Shown one piece after another: positions 14,101-29,100 of a stretch of DNA of 64,000 bases (position 1 is the stretch's first letter; each line of letters begins with the position of its first letter). Below the pieces are notes generated by a model, which was not told where the DNA came from, did no database searches, and saw only the letters and a program-made list of their open reading frames with translations. This stretch comes from Pterobdella sp. o SKG-2022. Taxonomy: Eukaryota > Annelida > Clitellata > Hirudinida > Piscicolidae. The translations under genes and the position numbers were made by a program. The DNA is taken from contig OZ038320.1 in assembly GCA_964035795.1 (NCBI GenBank), forward strand, positions 12,909,076-12,973,075, in the 5' to 3' direction.

Positions 14101-17100
14101 ATTTTTTTCAAATTTAAGCAACTTTATTTTCGTATTTATGCTCTTTATGTAGTCGAATCGATAATCAACAAATATTCATACTCCAATATACGACAACCAT
14201 TAGCAAACACTATTCAATTCATTTACCCGATAGTCCATTTGTTCAGAGCAGTTGAAAACGTACACCATAACACCTAAAGCTCTTCCCAAGTCTTTGGTGG
14301 TTTCTGTTTTTCCAGTGCCTGCTGGACCAGCAGGTGCTCCACTCATTGTTAAGTGTAATGACTGTGGTATGTGGTATGGGTTGTTTTGTTGAATGTTTCT
14401 GTTTTTCAAATTTTTCATAACCTCATCAGTTTAATAAAATTTTATTTGAACGAATTTTATCATATCCAAAAATAGCCTTATAATAAATTATATTTAAAGA
14501 AAATACCAAAATATTTAAAATTATATCAGAACAAAAAAAAACTTGAGTAAGTGTGATGTAGCAGCGATCAGTAAGGGGAGTTATGACCAGTCTGGGAGAG
14601 TTACCTAGATACTCGTAAGAGTAGCGGAACTGTTGTATGATTTTTATGTTTCAAGTTTCATTTTGACTTTTTTACATATAAAAGTTCTTCAAAATACCCC
14701 CAACATAATGGAAAGATTACATTTTTTTTAATCATTTTTAACGTGTCAGGATGTTGAGTCTAATCAATCAAAATTATATTGAATCAAATTCAAAGACCTG
14801 AGCATCACATATGTTAGCGAAGCAATCTTTTTCCTTTTCATCCCAGCGATGTCGAAGTTGAGAAAGCCATGTGAAAGCTTGTGAGCTGTCAATCTTGAAC
14901 ACAAATTGAGGGATTATTAATTTATTCAGTTTCATCGATATAGGGTTTTTATTCGTTTGCTCAAAGGTTCAAGTTTTCAAGTATACCTTTTTTATAAAAC
15001 ATTTCATTAACAGATAGAAAATAATTTTATTGTTCACTATAGAAGAGAGTGTGAAATCAAGAAACCAAAACCAACTTAAAATTCCAAACTCAATCGTTTT
15101 GAGATGCATAAAATATGTTGATGCTGTTATATTGGAACCTTTTGGAGAATCATCTTGTTGACCACATCTCTGTTGTGAACTTCAACAGTGCAGACTGTCA
15201 TGATTTTTTGGCGGTCTCCCACACTCAATGTGGCTGTTAACATGTTTATCAACACGTTCAACTGGCTTATCTGGAAATTGATTAAAACTGACCATATTGT
15301 TAATTTTTCATTGAAACAGGAAAATAAATGATTTTTTGGTAAGATTATTAAGATAAGATAAGATTATTAAAAGCCCTTTTTTGAAAGTTAAACAAAATTA
15401 TTGCAAATTTCATGCCTGTTTCTTATTGTAGTCTTTGAGGGCATTTTCGAAACCTTCTTCCAAATGAACGAAAGCCATATTCACTTCTATAGTCCACCAT
15501 ATCTCGCGAAATTTAAAATGAATGAATTGAAATTGAATTTAGAATAGCTTTTAAAACTCTAGTTTACAGTTTTTATATTTTGATTAAAAGCTTTTATTTA
15601 ATAAAAATTCAAAATTTTTTTATTCATACTTGCACACAGCACAGGGCAACTTGAGCTGGAAACTCAAAGAGCCATTGTTCTCGAAGTTTTTCCTCTGACA
15701 CTGTTAAAGCTTCAGTCAACTCGTGCCTGATAGTTTCTTTCATACACACAAGCAGACTATTCAACCATTTTTCTACCTGGTTGGATGGTTTAAATCTTAA
15801 CTTTGGAACAAATCAAAATTATAATAAAAGATTTGTTTAATAATGTTATATTTACAAAAAAAAATTCATAAATAAACTGAAAATTTTTTTTCCAACAATA
15901 CTTATCGCTTCAACATCTACCTGTCCCGTGCAGTTACAAGGGTTGTTCAAGGCCACAAACTCATCATCCTTGCTGTACATTCCTGTGGCCAACTGATTAT
16001 TGTTTTCCTCGAACCTCAGCTTTGCCATGCTGTCAAACAGCTTGCTCAAGTGTTTTGCCACCTGGATGAACAGTTTTTAGCTACTGAAGTATTGATTAAA
16101 TTTATAAATTATGAAGCTTTTTTTAATTTTATCTAAATTACATATATTTTCAAGTTTTTCGTCAAAAAATAAGATTATTTTTGTATATATTTAGTTTCAT
16201 TGAAACTGTTGCCCTCAGTGGATCTATTTATCAGATGATTAATTACAAATCTCACCAAGCAAACTTTCAAACCCACCATCGGAGGTTGGTTTCCATTAGA
16301 AAGAATGTCGAGGAGGTCAGTTGATGAAACAAAATAAAAGCGGGGAAATGCTAATCTTTTGGTTTCAAGGTATTCTGCGAGTGCTTTTTCACACAAAGTC
16401 AGTTGCTGCTTGATGCTTTCCAAACGTGGAAACAGCTTGGGTTTTCCTGTAGTTTCCAGCACTTTTGTCGTTCCTTCAATTTCTTTTACCAGTTCCTGTA
16501 TGATATATATTTCTTGAAGTTTAAAATTTTTTTCTAATTTTTTTTTGTTAAACTTCAAATTAAATTCTATAATCAAAAACGTTTTCTTTTAGTGCTGCTC
16601 AAAGTCTGAATAATTTATATCCACAAAATCAAGCTTTTCGTTAAATCAATATTGGGGATTCAAAGGTTAAATCTAATAAAATGGTTGAAATATAAAAGCA
16701 TATTAAAAAGCTTCTGCTCAAATATAATAATCAAGCACGCTTTACATAATAACTCAATTTTTACTTCTAAGAGTTTTATTCACTATACTTACTCATTATT
16801 ATTATAATTATTATTTACTTTGAAGTCAGCATCAATGCAATCAAATCTATTTGAATCTGTAGGAAGTTGTTTTCTTATGTCCTCCGAGCCAATAAAGATA
16901 CTCTCCAAATATGACCATGTGCGTTGTACTTCAAACCATATGTTTATTACCTGTCATTGTGTGGTGCAGAATAACTATGATATAGAACATGTATTTATTA
17001 ACAAAATCAGTTGTTAAAGTATGTTAAAGTACATTAATTCATCAAAAAAAACATGTATTTATCATCGAAATCAGTTAATTAATTAGAGTTACAAAGGATA

Positions 17101-20100
17101 AATGCCGCATAGAGTTACCTGGTCAGTTGTGCTCAGTTTTTTCTGCCATGTGGTCACTTCCTCGAAGAAATGAGCTATGTGCTTCGACACTAACATGTTC
17201 TGCAGTTGTACCTGTACAAAATTTCAGCATTTTATTATTTAATTTCATGACATGATGTTAACTTTATTGTTAAAATCTTTGATTTGCCGAAAAAAACAGT
17301 TTTAGTTTTTTGAAAACATGTTATGTACCTTTCAAGCCAAATACTTTTGACTTTTTCAAACTTCAAAATATTTTACAAGGTTGTACTTAACAAAACAAAA
17401 ATTTTTTGGAAACAACATCATTTTGAAGCTCAAAAAATCAAATAACCTTTAGACATAATTATAATTTAGCAGGCAAATGCTTAATTTTTAGTTAAGGTTT
17501 CATGACCTGGTTTTCTTCCAGCGTCTCGATAAGCACTTCACTGGCTTTCAGCATGGTAATTCCAATCCTGGGATGCTTTTCGTGTTCGAAATGCATATCG
17601 TTCCATGAATCGTGGATCACTGCTAACATCTTCTCCATGCTCATTTCTTTCACTGATTTATCAACGATGTTTCTAACTTCGTCTTCGAAGTCATGCAGGT
17701 TAAGAGACATCAAATCACTCAGAGTGGTCTTCTCATCCAGTTGAAATTTGACCTGTTTGTTTTTAAACTGGTTAGTTCTTGATGCTTGATATATTTCTTA
17801 GATAATCTACCCCTGTAGCATTCATCAGCTGCATCCAGTGTCGATCTCTTATCGCAGGGTTTTGCAGTTCGTTTATGGCCTATAACGTATAGATAATTGT
17901 TTTGGAGTTATTTTTGAAGTAATATAAATTGATTATACTTCATTTATGATCTCAAATTCAAGCAAAGTTTCTGATTTTGCAATAATTTATTTTTTAATTT
18001 CATAGTCACTAAATTTTTATTTCAAAGAATGTGAAACAGATTCATAATAATATCAACCTTAAGAGCAGTCGTCATGTTTTTAACGGTGTTTTCTAACCCA
18101 ATGAATGTGTCCCAGCCCCTCATTTCTTTGTCCAGAGTGCGAACGTCCTTACTGAATCTTATCAAAACACAAGAAATTAATCAAAAGTATACATCAAATT
18201 TTAAGTTTTTATACCTTCTGCAATCGAACTCCATATGCTCAATATTTATTTCTTTCCACAATGTAGTCTTCCAGTCTCCAAAACTGCCTCTTACGATGAA
18301 CACGTAGTCCCATAAGCTCTTCAACAGCACCAAGTCTCTTCGGCATAACTTCACGTGCTTGTATTCTGGTATGCTCACCTATTAAACAAAAACTTCAATT
18401 TAGATTTGGAACTTTTCAAAAATTTATATAACCCAACTATGATATTAAAACAATAATTTTATATTGAAGGTGAAAATATTTTATCAACTAGGATCACCTC
18501 GAAAAGATTGGCAGATTTCACCATTTCTGTCATTGTTGTTTCTACCTCCAATAGTCTTTCTTGATACTTTAATGTTGAATTATGCAATTTTTTCAAAAAA
18601 CTCTTAAGATACGACAACAAATTCAACCCTCTTTCACCTTATCCATGACTTGGTAGGGGTTGGGGCAGCTGTAAGTAAATGCTGCCATTTTCTTGAATTT
18701 TTCTCTAAATTCTTCAAGTATATAAGTGTTATGATCATAAGTTATTTCGAAATAGATGTGTTTTGTGAAGGTCTTTACAGCTTTAATTTCAACTTAACTT
18801 TAAAATTTTTTTTGACATATGTTATCCTCTTAGAAAAGAGAGAATTGAATAAATAATTTTATTAAAAATATTCTTTTAATTTTTATAGAAAATGCTAGTT
18901 GAATTTGGCGAAATGTGGCAAATGTTCATCAAACCAGATTGTGTCTGATCGAAAGCAGTTGCTTTCTTGCGGATGTTAGCGACTTCGTTGGCTTGCAAGG
19001 GAGCCATTTGTTGCTTCAAAGTCAGCATCGTTTTTTTAGTGTTGTTCCACAACTCTGGAAGCTCCTGTAATCAAATGAGGTTTTAATTAAAGGGTTATTT
19101 TAATTAGTTTCAAAAATAATTATAAATCTAAAATTAATTTTTTTTGAAAGATCCTCATAGAAAAAAACATTTGCTGAACCTTTTCTCAACCAATCATGGG
19201 AAATTAAAACAAACCTCGAGTTGCAAATAAACAACATCGGGAAGTTCTTGTCCATAGTTCTTAAGTAGTTCAATGGATTCTTTCAAGGGTCCAAACATCG
19301 AATCGGTGGCTTGTTGACGCTCTTTCACCGACATTATGTGACCTATCACCTATGTACGAATTATTTTGAGTAATTAATTTTAAAATTTGATTTATAAAAT
19401 TGATTAAAATCCATGAAATTTTTACGGATAAATTATTTAAACGTCTAGCATATAGAGTATAGATGCCGGATGATAATAAAGTAGATACCTTTATCAAAGC
19501 GTCATAATCCCCCTCATTGACTGGCTGCTTGAAGCCTTCATCGACATCCTTGATGAAGTCACTCAGTTCTTTCAAGCTGGTAGTGTGCATTGGTTCTTTG
19601 TATATGATTTCAATGTTTTAGTATAAAAATGATTATTTAACTGTTTTATCTTATTTTCAACTCAAAATCTTCCAGTAATTTTTAATAGAAAAGTAATTGT
19701 AGATTTTAAAAAGAATATTTATCTAAAAACTTTTAAAGAATACCTAGTATTTATGTGAGTTACAAGATGTTGTTTAAACATTAGACCCCATTTTCTTATA
19801 GTGTTAATGAGTGCTTGTCTGAAAGGTCGAGCATCGATTCTGAACCAATTATCTAGGATCCTAATACCTTCCATTTTTTCTACTTCTTCAGATAGTTTTT
19901 CATAACGATCAATCTGGGTTTTAATTTTTTTGCTTTGAAAATTTTAATTCATACTTTTCATACATTAATTATACCATCAAAGAAAAAATCTTATAAAATA
20001 TTCAAAAATATTTAAAAATGTAGTCGTCACTATTAAATTTTACTGAAAATTATTTGAACACTAAAGGTAATTTTATCAAGTACAAAGCTTTCCTTTGCTA

Positions 20101-23100
20101 AGAACATTGAACATTCAAAAGATGACACTTTCCACCAACTTAAAGACTTGAGAGCAAACCGTGATATCTCAATCCTGGCAGGAGATAAAGACTTCAGTGT
20201 TGTCATCTTGGACAAATCGGACTACCGGAGGTTGGTTCAAAAAATGATTGACGAAGGGTTTGAGGGGCGAAATATGTACAAGCTGAGGATACCATAATTA
20301 AGGACCTCACATCGTTCCAAGGGTTTCTTCTCAGACCCTTTAAGAACATAAAAGAATATAACTTAATCAGACCATTATCCCATTAACCAGCTAGGTTTTT
20401 CGCTACTGCGAAAACACACAAATATGAGAAACTTTTAAACATAAACAAGCAGGGTTTAAAAATTCGGCCTTTTATTGCTCAAACAGGTTCCTGTTTTTAC
20501 AACCTCGGTAAATTTTTGGCAGAATATTTGCAACCACTTGCTATAAATCAGTACACAATAATGAACACACAAACTTTTCCCTCATTAATAGGTATCCTTC
20601 TTCCGCTACAACCTGATGAAGAGGATGTCTCGTATGACATTGAATCACTGTTAACAAATGTGCCGGTGAAGGAGACAATAGAATACACCTCGAAAGCGGT
20701 TTATGAAGATGAGAAACTTCCTTCTTTCTGCTCCAGACAGGTTTTCTCTAAGTTATTACTTAAAGCCACAACGGAGAATTTGTTTACAGCCAATGGAAAG
20801 CTTTACAAGCAAAAATTGATGGTGTCTCAATGGGGTACCGTTATCGGTTGTTTTTGCTGGATGCTTTCTCAATTACGTGGAAGAAAAAGTAGTTGCGCCA
20901 CGGAATCCTGTTTTTTACGCAAGGTATGTTGATGACACATATGTCAGAAGAAAGAAGAAGGGGAAGACGAACTGTACAACGCCCTCAACTCCTTTCACAA
21001 CAACATTTGACTCACAATCGAGAAGAACCCTACGAAGTATTTGGACACTCATATCCTCAGAAATATTAATGGTACATTCACTTTCAAAGTGGTTCGGAAA
21101 GATACAAAATTGCCCACACATTGGTCATCGATGATCCCAAAGCTATACAAGAGAAACATGACTAAAGAAGATTTGTTCAGGGCTTTTAGAATTGGATCGG
21201 ATTTCAAACACGAACTGGAATTTATAAAGGAGAAATTCATATGGCCAGGTTTTCTATTCAAATTCATCCTTGCAATAATAAAACAATTTGAAACTAGGAA
21301 AGAAGAGTTTCCTGTCCCAGAGGGTCTCCAGGATGGCAAAAAGAGATTCCATTTTGTCCGAAAAACGAATCCTGCATTTTCAAATACATCGAGAAATTGA
21401 ATTCTTTCACTAGCAATCAGATTAAGTTCTCGTTTTCTTGGGTGACACAAGATTAGAGCCCTCTTCCCTCTTAAGGATAGGAATACCCATGTCCACAATT
21501 TCATGTATAAAGGGGAGTGTAGTTGCAAGAAGATGTATGTAGGCGAGACCAAGAGAAATGCTACTACCAGATGGGCAAAGCACAAGGCTACAAATGGCTC
21601 ATCAGAACCTGCCAAACACATTTCCAAAAATCTCTCTTATGAATTCGAGTGGAAAGTACTGATCAGAGCCCCAGATGATTGGAAAAAAAGAAGAATTTTG
21701 GAAGCTTTCTCATCAAAAGGTTGAATCCATTAATCAACGACCATAGAGACCTTAAAAATGTTTTGTTATTTAGAAATGGAATTACATAATTATTCCAAAT
21801 AATTTTTTTTTAGAACTGCATTTTTGATGTTTTATTTTTTTTTAATATTTTATTTATTTTTTAGTTTATTTTATTTTATTTTTTTTTTCAATTTTAGTAA
21901 TTTTTTTTAAATTTTAATTTAATTATATTTTATCTTTGGTCAGATTATAAACAACGGTGTTAACGTACTTGATAATGTTACTTTGTTAACGAACAGCTTT
22001 GTACTTAATAAAATTACCTTTAGTGTTCAAATAATTTTCAGTATTTACTTTGGTTGAAGAAGATTATTATATTAAATTTTAATGACTCGATCATGTTCGT
22101 ACTTACTTCAAAATCATATCCCATAAAACATAAAACAAAAATAGATTCTTGCGAAATAATTTTTTCAAAAAGAAACCTGTTCTTTGAATTGCTGCAATGT
22201 AGGTGGGTTTTCAGGCAAGGGGTCTTTTACACTCACATCAATCTCTTCTTGAGTGAGTGCATGATTGTACAATAGGAATTGTCGTAAGATGTCAGTACGA
22301 TCATCAACCCATAAGTACGAGTAGTGGTCAAAGGATTGTCTAAAAATTAAATACTTTTATATTCCAAATAAATTCAGAATGATCTTTAAACTGTGGACTA
22401 ACATTGAACGATTTGAACACTATTTTATATAATTATACAACATAAATTTATTTGATCAACGTTAGTGAAAACCCTCCAATAGGTTTACTAGTTATTAATA
22501 AATAAATCAAGTGCCTGAATTGGGCAGCTGCATTCATGATTCCATGAACCTGGGCCATCAAGTGTTGTCTTGTTTGGTTGAGTTCTTCACTGCTCTCTAC
22601 ATCTGGCTGTTTATCAAAACTTAGCTTTATAAAACTTGCTATCGAGCGGTTGAAATTATTTAAAACTCATTTTTTTTCAGAATTATATTCAAAATATTTG
22701 AATGAATAGACAAGATTAGTTTTTATAACAGCGACCTTTTCAGATAGTTTTTCATTAAAAAGACTTTTCTCAGTTTTAGTGTAAAATTTTCAGTTTATCA
22801 AAACATAAGTTTCAAAAAAATGAAAATTTCAATAAAAATCTCAAATGCTCACAAACCTGATAGTTAGCGAGGCCACACTGGTCCGAGAGTCTTTGAACCA
22901 TGGATGCTTGTCGATAGATGTCACACAAGAGACTGTCTATGATTTCAAATATTCCATCGGCGATTCCTTCCTCCATAGCTGGTGTAAATACTATGTCTGG
23001 AGGCTGCAAGTGGTTCAGTTTAAGTTTCAAGGTTTACTTCTTGAAAATTTCAATTTTTTAAAGTTGTTTAGTGTTGTTAGGTTTATATTCTTATATTATT

Positions 23101-26100
23101 ATTACACACGCCTTACTTTTTAAGTTGAGTAAGAAATGAATTTTACTTTTACTAAACAAGAATAAACATATATCAAGCAACGAAGCTTTTCGTAAGCGAA
23201 ATAAGTACTCCAAGAACTTCGTAATGGTTATGTCTGCCCCTATAGCTCAATGGTTGAGCATTAGAATAAATTCCTAAAGTTACCGGGTTTGATCCCGCGT
23301 GGGCCAACAATTAGCACCTGACCCACAGTGTGTTTTCGCTACATTAAATTTGTTGCAAGCGCTTTGATCTAGAAGGAAAAGCGCTTTCTAGATACCGCAA
23401 TACATTACATTACTTACTAAAAGCCTCCTTGTTCGACCAACTTTTTTGTTTCTAGTTCAGTTTTTGTTGAAATCCAAATTTTTTTATTTCACATTATTTG
23501 ACAGTCAAAATATTAATTTACTTTTAGTTCCATAATAGTTTCGAACAAAGGTCTAGGTTCTGGAAGAGGTCGCATGTTGAGGTCAAGGTAATTGAGACTG
23601 CACTGGATAATAGAAAAAAAGGATTCGACCACAGTTTCATCCAGGAAATCGACGTATGCTCTCCACTCGTCTGATGTTTCGCTGCAGCCAAACAACTCCC
23701 GATTGTCCTTGGTTCATATTTTTTTAATTCACTATTGATATGAATAAACCATAGCTATTTTTTAACTTAAACTTTTTGAAACCAATGACTTCAATATTTT
23801 GCTGTAGATTTTTGTGTTAATAATTACTTTTTAAATAAAAATTTTTCTAAAGTTTTCAATATTATAATTCTTAATTATTATAATAAACGTAAACCACATT
23901 ATGTTCACAAATGTACACAGATGTAGACCAATGGATGAGTCCAATCATGGACCGTCCAAGCCACTTACATGCACCAGTTGGTGAGTTTTATGGCTAGTGG
24001 AAGTGAGCTCATTAAATCTTTTTTTGGTTCGTTCTTCTCGATCTGTGAGAGCCAGCAGTGAAGAAGTTTTGGCTTCAGTTCTTTCAAACAATGGCTGTTT
24101 TATCCACGTTGACATAAGGGTTTTAACTTGATCGATGTTCGATTTAGTTTTCATCAGTTTGGTATGCAAGTTGTAAACTTTTTCTTTTGTTTCCAATATG
24201 AATTCCCACACACCTTAAAATATTAAACGTAGAAGGTAAATTTTTTTTGAAATCGTGTACTAGACAAATTTAAACTCACAAGTATTTGGCTAGAGTCAAT
24301 ATATTCGATTAAAAAGGCAACCTTGTGTTTTCCACGTGTAATCTTTTTCTGCCATGCTCAACTGTTTGTCTGCAGCTATGAGTTGTTCTTCTAGTAAGGG
24401 GTACTCGACTTCCAAAATTACACTTTTCACCTTTAACACGTCAAGGTTATGAAAGTACTTAAATTTTTTCCTATAACCCTAGTTCTCTTATTTTATTCAG
24501 TTATACTTGTATAATCTTTGTTGCAATTATTATATCTATGAAAACTTACATTAAATTACATTACATTAAATTGTGCATTCATAGTTCATAATACTCAGCG
24601 TTCAAGCAACTCCTGAAGTTGATGCCATTATAATCATACTTGCTTTGATTTGCATTAAATGTAGTATATTTGAAACCAACCAAATATTTACTAGATTTTT
24701 TTGTCAAACTATTTAAAAAGCTAAACAACCTGATTGTACCAGTCAGCGATAAGATCCAAACAAGTTCTGAACCTCCACAGTTCCTCGTTCTTCTCGAACA
24801 AACTCAATGCGTTCTCAGGTATTGCTTGTTCGTCTCCACACTGTAGCTTGAGGTATCTCACGTCTTTCAACAGTGCTTTCAACTAAAATATAAGAATCAT
24901 TTAAATAAAGTAAGTAAATTTATCATACATATGAAGTGAAAAAAATTTTGAAATAAGTTCCATTATAAGTTGTCTGAGACACTCACTTCGATGCTGAAGT
25001 TCACAATAACGTAATCGTTCGAAGTGCTCCTAAGAACCAAGTTCTTGCTCATGTTCTGATTGCATATCCGATCAACTTTCGCTAACCATTCTCGATTGAC
25101 CTTTTTTGAGAAACTGAAATTATGTTATTAAAATTTTCGTGCTAATAATTTTTCAACAAACTCAACAGCGATAATTTGAAGGTTTAATTCCATTAAAAAA
25201 CAGTTTCAGTGTTATCCGATATGAATATTAATTAAAATGCCCACGGTTATAAACTAAACGTCAAAATTACTTGTTCAAGAGCTCCATTAAATCGTTGAAT
25301 TTCACTCGGACATTGCTCACTTCTTGAGAAGACACGCGACTGGTGCATTATATTGAGAGTTCAAAAACAGTTTATTTATTATCTTATGAATATTAATGAA
25401 ATAAATCATCAAAAAAAAGCAAATCAGCAAAAAACCTTTGATAAAATTGAACTTATCACAGAACCAGAAAAACACACGAAAAAAGTTTTAACACCCTAGA
25501 ATCCGAAACCAACGTACGACACATCAAGTCGGTCGAAGTGGCTCATGGGAGTCATGATCCTCTCCTTGAGACCTCTGCACCACTCCAGGGCACTCGACAT
25601 TTGAGGCATGTTGTTGAACAAGCACAAACCTGTCCATGGGTTCATGCTCTATCTTTTTCTATGTTTTTGTTGAATTGTGTGAGTTATGACTGTTGGTTAT
25701 AGATGAATTATGAAAGCGAAGTGTTCGTTTACTTATCCATAATTACTAAAAACTTCAGAAACCTTTTTTAAAATTGTGTAATCATTGAACAAAAAAGTTA
25801 ATTATAGCATTATGGTCATAAGCATTATATATTTAGTAAAAGTTTGGCATTAATTTATTGATAGTATCGACCATTAAAACGAGCTTGGCGTCTCGATATT
25901 CAAAAACCAGCTAAATTTTTCCCTTATCAATTAATTAAATTAGTTATATATTTTTTATAACTTTTAAAAAACCACCTTCTGATTTTTCAATTGACTTGAC
26001 GTTCAGGTCGTATAACTTTTTAGTGTTTTCAAGATAGGTTTGCATTTGCGCCACTATGCCTCCAGCCTTCCTATTCACTTCAAATCGAATTATTGGTCGT

Positions 26101-29100
26101 TCTAGAAGACTCCCCAAAGAATCCAAAAGCTGGTTAAATTGTTATTGTGGTATCTTAATGTTATCGACTTCTTTAACAACAGTTTTTTGCATTAGGATAA
26201 ACAAAGTTCAACATCGACCACTAAATGGTATTTAGTGCTTAAGAGTGGATTTAAAAAAATAAATGTTAAAACATGAATAAGAACCTTAAATGTGTTTTCG
26301 AGACTATTTGAGTCGTCAATGGCCATGCAAATGATGGTTGCCAATCTTTCATCCAGCTCTGAAACATGCTTTTTAAACTTTTCTTCATGCTCCTCAAACG
26401 CCTGTTGTTGTGTCATTCATAAGAACGTACACAGTATAAAAGTTTGAATTTTCTTGATACAGTATGAGAGATATGATATTGAAGTGATATTTGTTTAACT
26501 AACTACTCAATTATCTTACAAGCGACGGGTATATTTTGGCAATATATACATATATTGTTTAAAACTTTGAAGCTTTAGAAATGTTACCCGTTCATCTTGG
26601 CCAATGTGGTAATTTTTGAATTTTTTCAGATATCAAATGTCTTAAAATTAGTTATTTAATAACAAAACAGCACTAAGAAAGCCAAATTTTCATAAATCTA
26701 TACCACAATAAGTATAATTTTTCTCGAACTAATCTAGTTATTGACACAAAATTATTCTACAAAAATAAAATTCATTTTCAATACATATTCCTAATGTTGT
26801 ATGATATAGCATATACATACTTTATTTTTTAACAAATTTATAAATTTATTCGTGTTATCTATTTTACTTGAGCAATTTAAACATTCCTTTATTGGACATC
26901 AATTCATGCGAGCACAAAATGTTCACTTTATCATATGGATCGAGAGGATCGCATTGTATTTCATTGAATTCCTTGAAGATCTCCTTGAACTCCTCATAAA
27001 CATGCTTGCGTTCTTTCGATAAAAAACTTCCCTTTTGACCGCTGAATTCCAGTTTTTCAAGTTTTAAAAATTCAATTTGCGTTTCAATAAGAATCTGTAG
27101 TTATTTAAACAAGTTTTATTGTTCAGAATTTATTTGATAATGTCTAATTACTTTTATATGCACAAGACGCTTGAAGAACAGATTATATTTGCTGAAGATC
27201 AAGTTCAGAGGAAACTCCCAGTCTTTGAACTGTGCATTTTGAGCAGCTCTTTCTCGAATCTTTTCTTTGTAGCTTTTGTATAATTGTTTGAATGATTTTA
27301 AGTTTTTGAGAGTCAAGTCAAGTTTTTCAGCTGTTTCTTCTGCTTCGCCTTTGAAGACTTCATTTGGATCAATGTATGTGTGACTCTGAGTTTTTTAATA
27401 GGTTATGTATTTCGAATGCAAACTTTTTACGTCATTTTACCTTATTAATGATCATGTTACAAAGTTCTTGGAATAAAACTATAATCTTCTCTGGAGTATT
27501 GTAGTGTTCTGAATTGCACCAGATAATATAAACTGTGTGTATCAAAATAACAAGCTTGCTTGAAAAATCATAGAAGTCCACTTGCTCCAAGTCATCCAAA
27601 CACAGCTTCAAAGGCTTCAAATACAACCGTATGTCCTTCGCTTCCGTACAAGCTGCAGAATAAATATATGTAAACAAAAATTTTAATTTTTCGCAAAATC
27701 AATCTCACCTGAAAAAACGTCTCTTTTTAAGTTTTCAAAAAGAACAAAATACATAGACCTAGATGTTTCTAAGAGTTTTGAAACTAACTCCATTTTCGGA
27801 CCTTTGAACTAAAAAAGTTTTAAAATGGATTTCATGATTTACTTGTTTTTATAATAATATTATCCTTGAAAACAAATATGCAAAATGTTGAACATTGCTC
27901 ACTTGATCGACTATGCACTCAAGATCTTGAGCTCTGTTCTCCCAGTATTCCAACTCCACGAAAGGTGTAGGACTGCCTCCTTCTTCAAGCTGCTTAGATG
28001 CTTTAAGTCCTAGAATTTCATGAACCTGTGTACTCCAATTGATCACCGAAGTTTCCAGGTCATGCACTAAATGTTGACTCTCTGCTGTCAAACTGCATCA
28101 AATTCATTAAAATAGTCATTGGTAAGGCATTAAAGGAATTTAAACTAAAACATAATTGACTTATTTTTTTAATTAATAACTACAATATAAGAAAAATTAG
28201 TAAGCGTAGATTAAGATTTTGGCTAAAATTCTTTATGTTGAGACCTATTTCAAGTTATGATGCATTTTCCAACTATATTCAAAGCTAAGGGATGATATTG
28301 AATTAAACTTTTTAAACTAATTTCGAACAACTTGGAAGATTTATATAAAAAATGGCTGAATCTTATTAGCAATGGATAATGCTTTAAACTATATTTTTTC
28401 AAAAAATGAAAGTTTGAATAAATAAATAGAATACATTTTTGCATGTTTTCGTACTAAGAACTATATGTAACAATTTTTTCGTATGAGAAATAAATAAAAA
28501 AGAAATTTATTTGTTTATTTAGCTTTTATATTAAAAACTGTTAATGAAGTTTATCTTTACAGTTTAGTATGGGCAATTTATATAAATCATAACTAGACCC
28601 GGAAAATTCCAAAATCTGCAAAATCTCATTTCAAACCACTGCCAGTACTATATACTTTTGAATATACTCTACACAAACCGATTGTTTTCATTGAATTGTA
28701 TGAATTCTATAGACGTCGGCATATTGTAAGGGAATGGGAGAAAGGTTTTTCCTTTGACTAGTCCTGACATGACATACACCGCCTTATTCAACTCAACTAA
28801 GTTTTCGATCACATCATCATACACCACTTTGGGCCACTCTGGGAAGTGATCCTTGTTGGAGAGAAGGGGCAGAAGAAACTGCAGGGTTTTGTGTATCAAA
28901 AGATTTAATATGATGTTTATAAAATTATATTTTGTATTACTTTTATTTGATTTTTAAGAAAAGATAGTTATTTTAGTTTTGAAAGTTAACACCGTCAAAC
29001 TACTGAACAATTAAATAAAAAGACTACATGAAACTTTTCCTACCTCTTCAAGAAAAACAGAAAACTGTTCTACGGGCGAATGTCCAATATCTCCAAAAGT

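Larger units (their letters stand above)
20041..22043 (+). mobile_element. Decayed Penelope-like retroelement in dynein intron 19
   Basis: A broken reverse transcriptase reads on the plus strand, antisense to the host gene. Visible pieces, spread over shifted frames, are an [22 protein letters not shown] stretch (about 20170-20230), [19 protein letters not shown] (about 20629-20685), and the catalytic box RYVDDT (about 20930). At 21503-21780 follows a GIY-YIG type endonuclease region ([20 protein letters not shown], then RILEAF). RT followed by GIY-YIG is the diagnostic order of Penelope-like elements. Exact inverted repeats bound it. Several stops and frameshifts make it non-functional. Without it the 2263-nt intron would be about 260 nt. 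Confidence 0.9.

Noticed and set aside
14400..14435. CTGATGAGG on the minus strand as a hammerhead
   Set aside because: No stem II can form before the following GAAA and it lies just upstream of a dynein exon with no repeat nearby.
20516..21724. Open frames on both strands of 60-190 codons in dynein intron 19
   Set aside because: Plus-strand ones are pieces of the decayed Penelope-like element; the 192-codon minus-strand frame is its antisense shadow.
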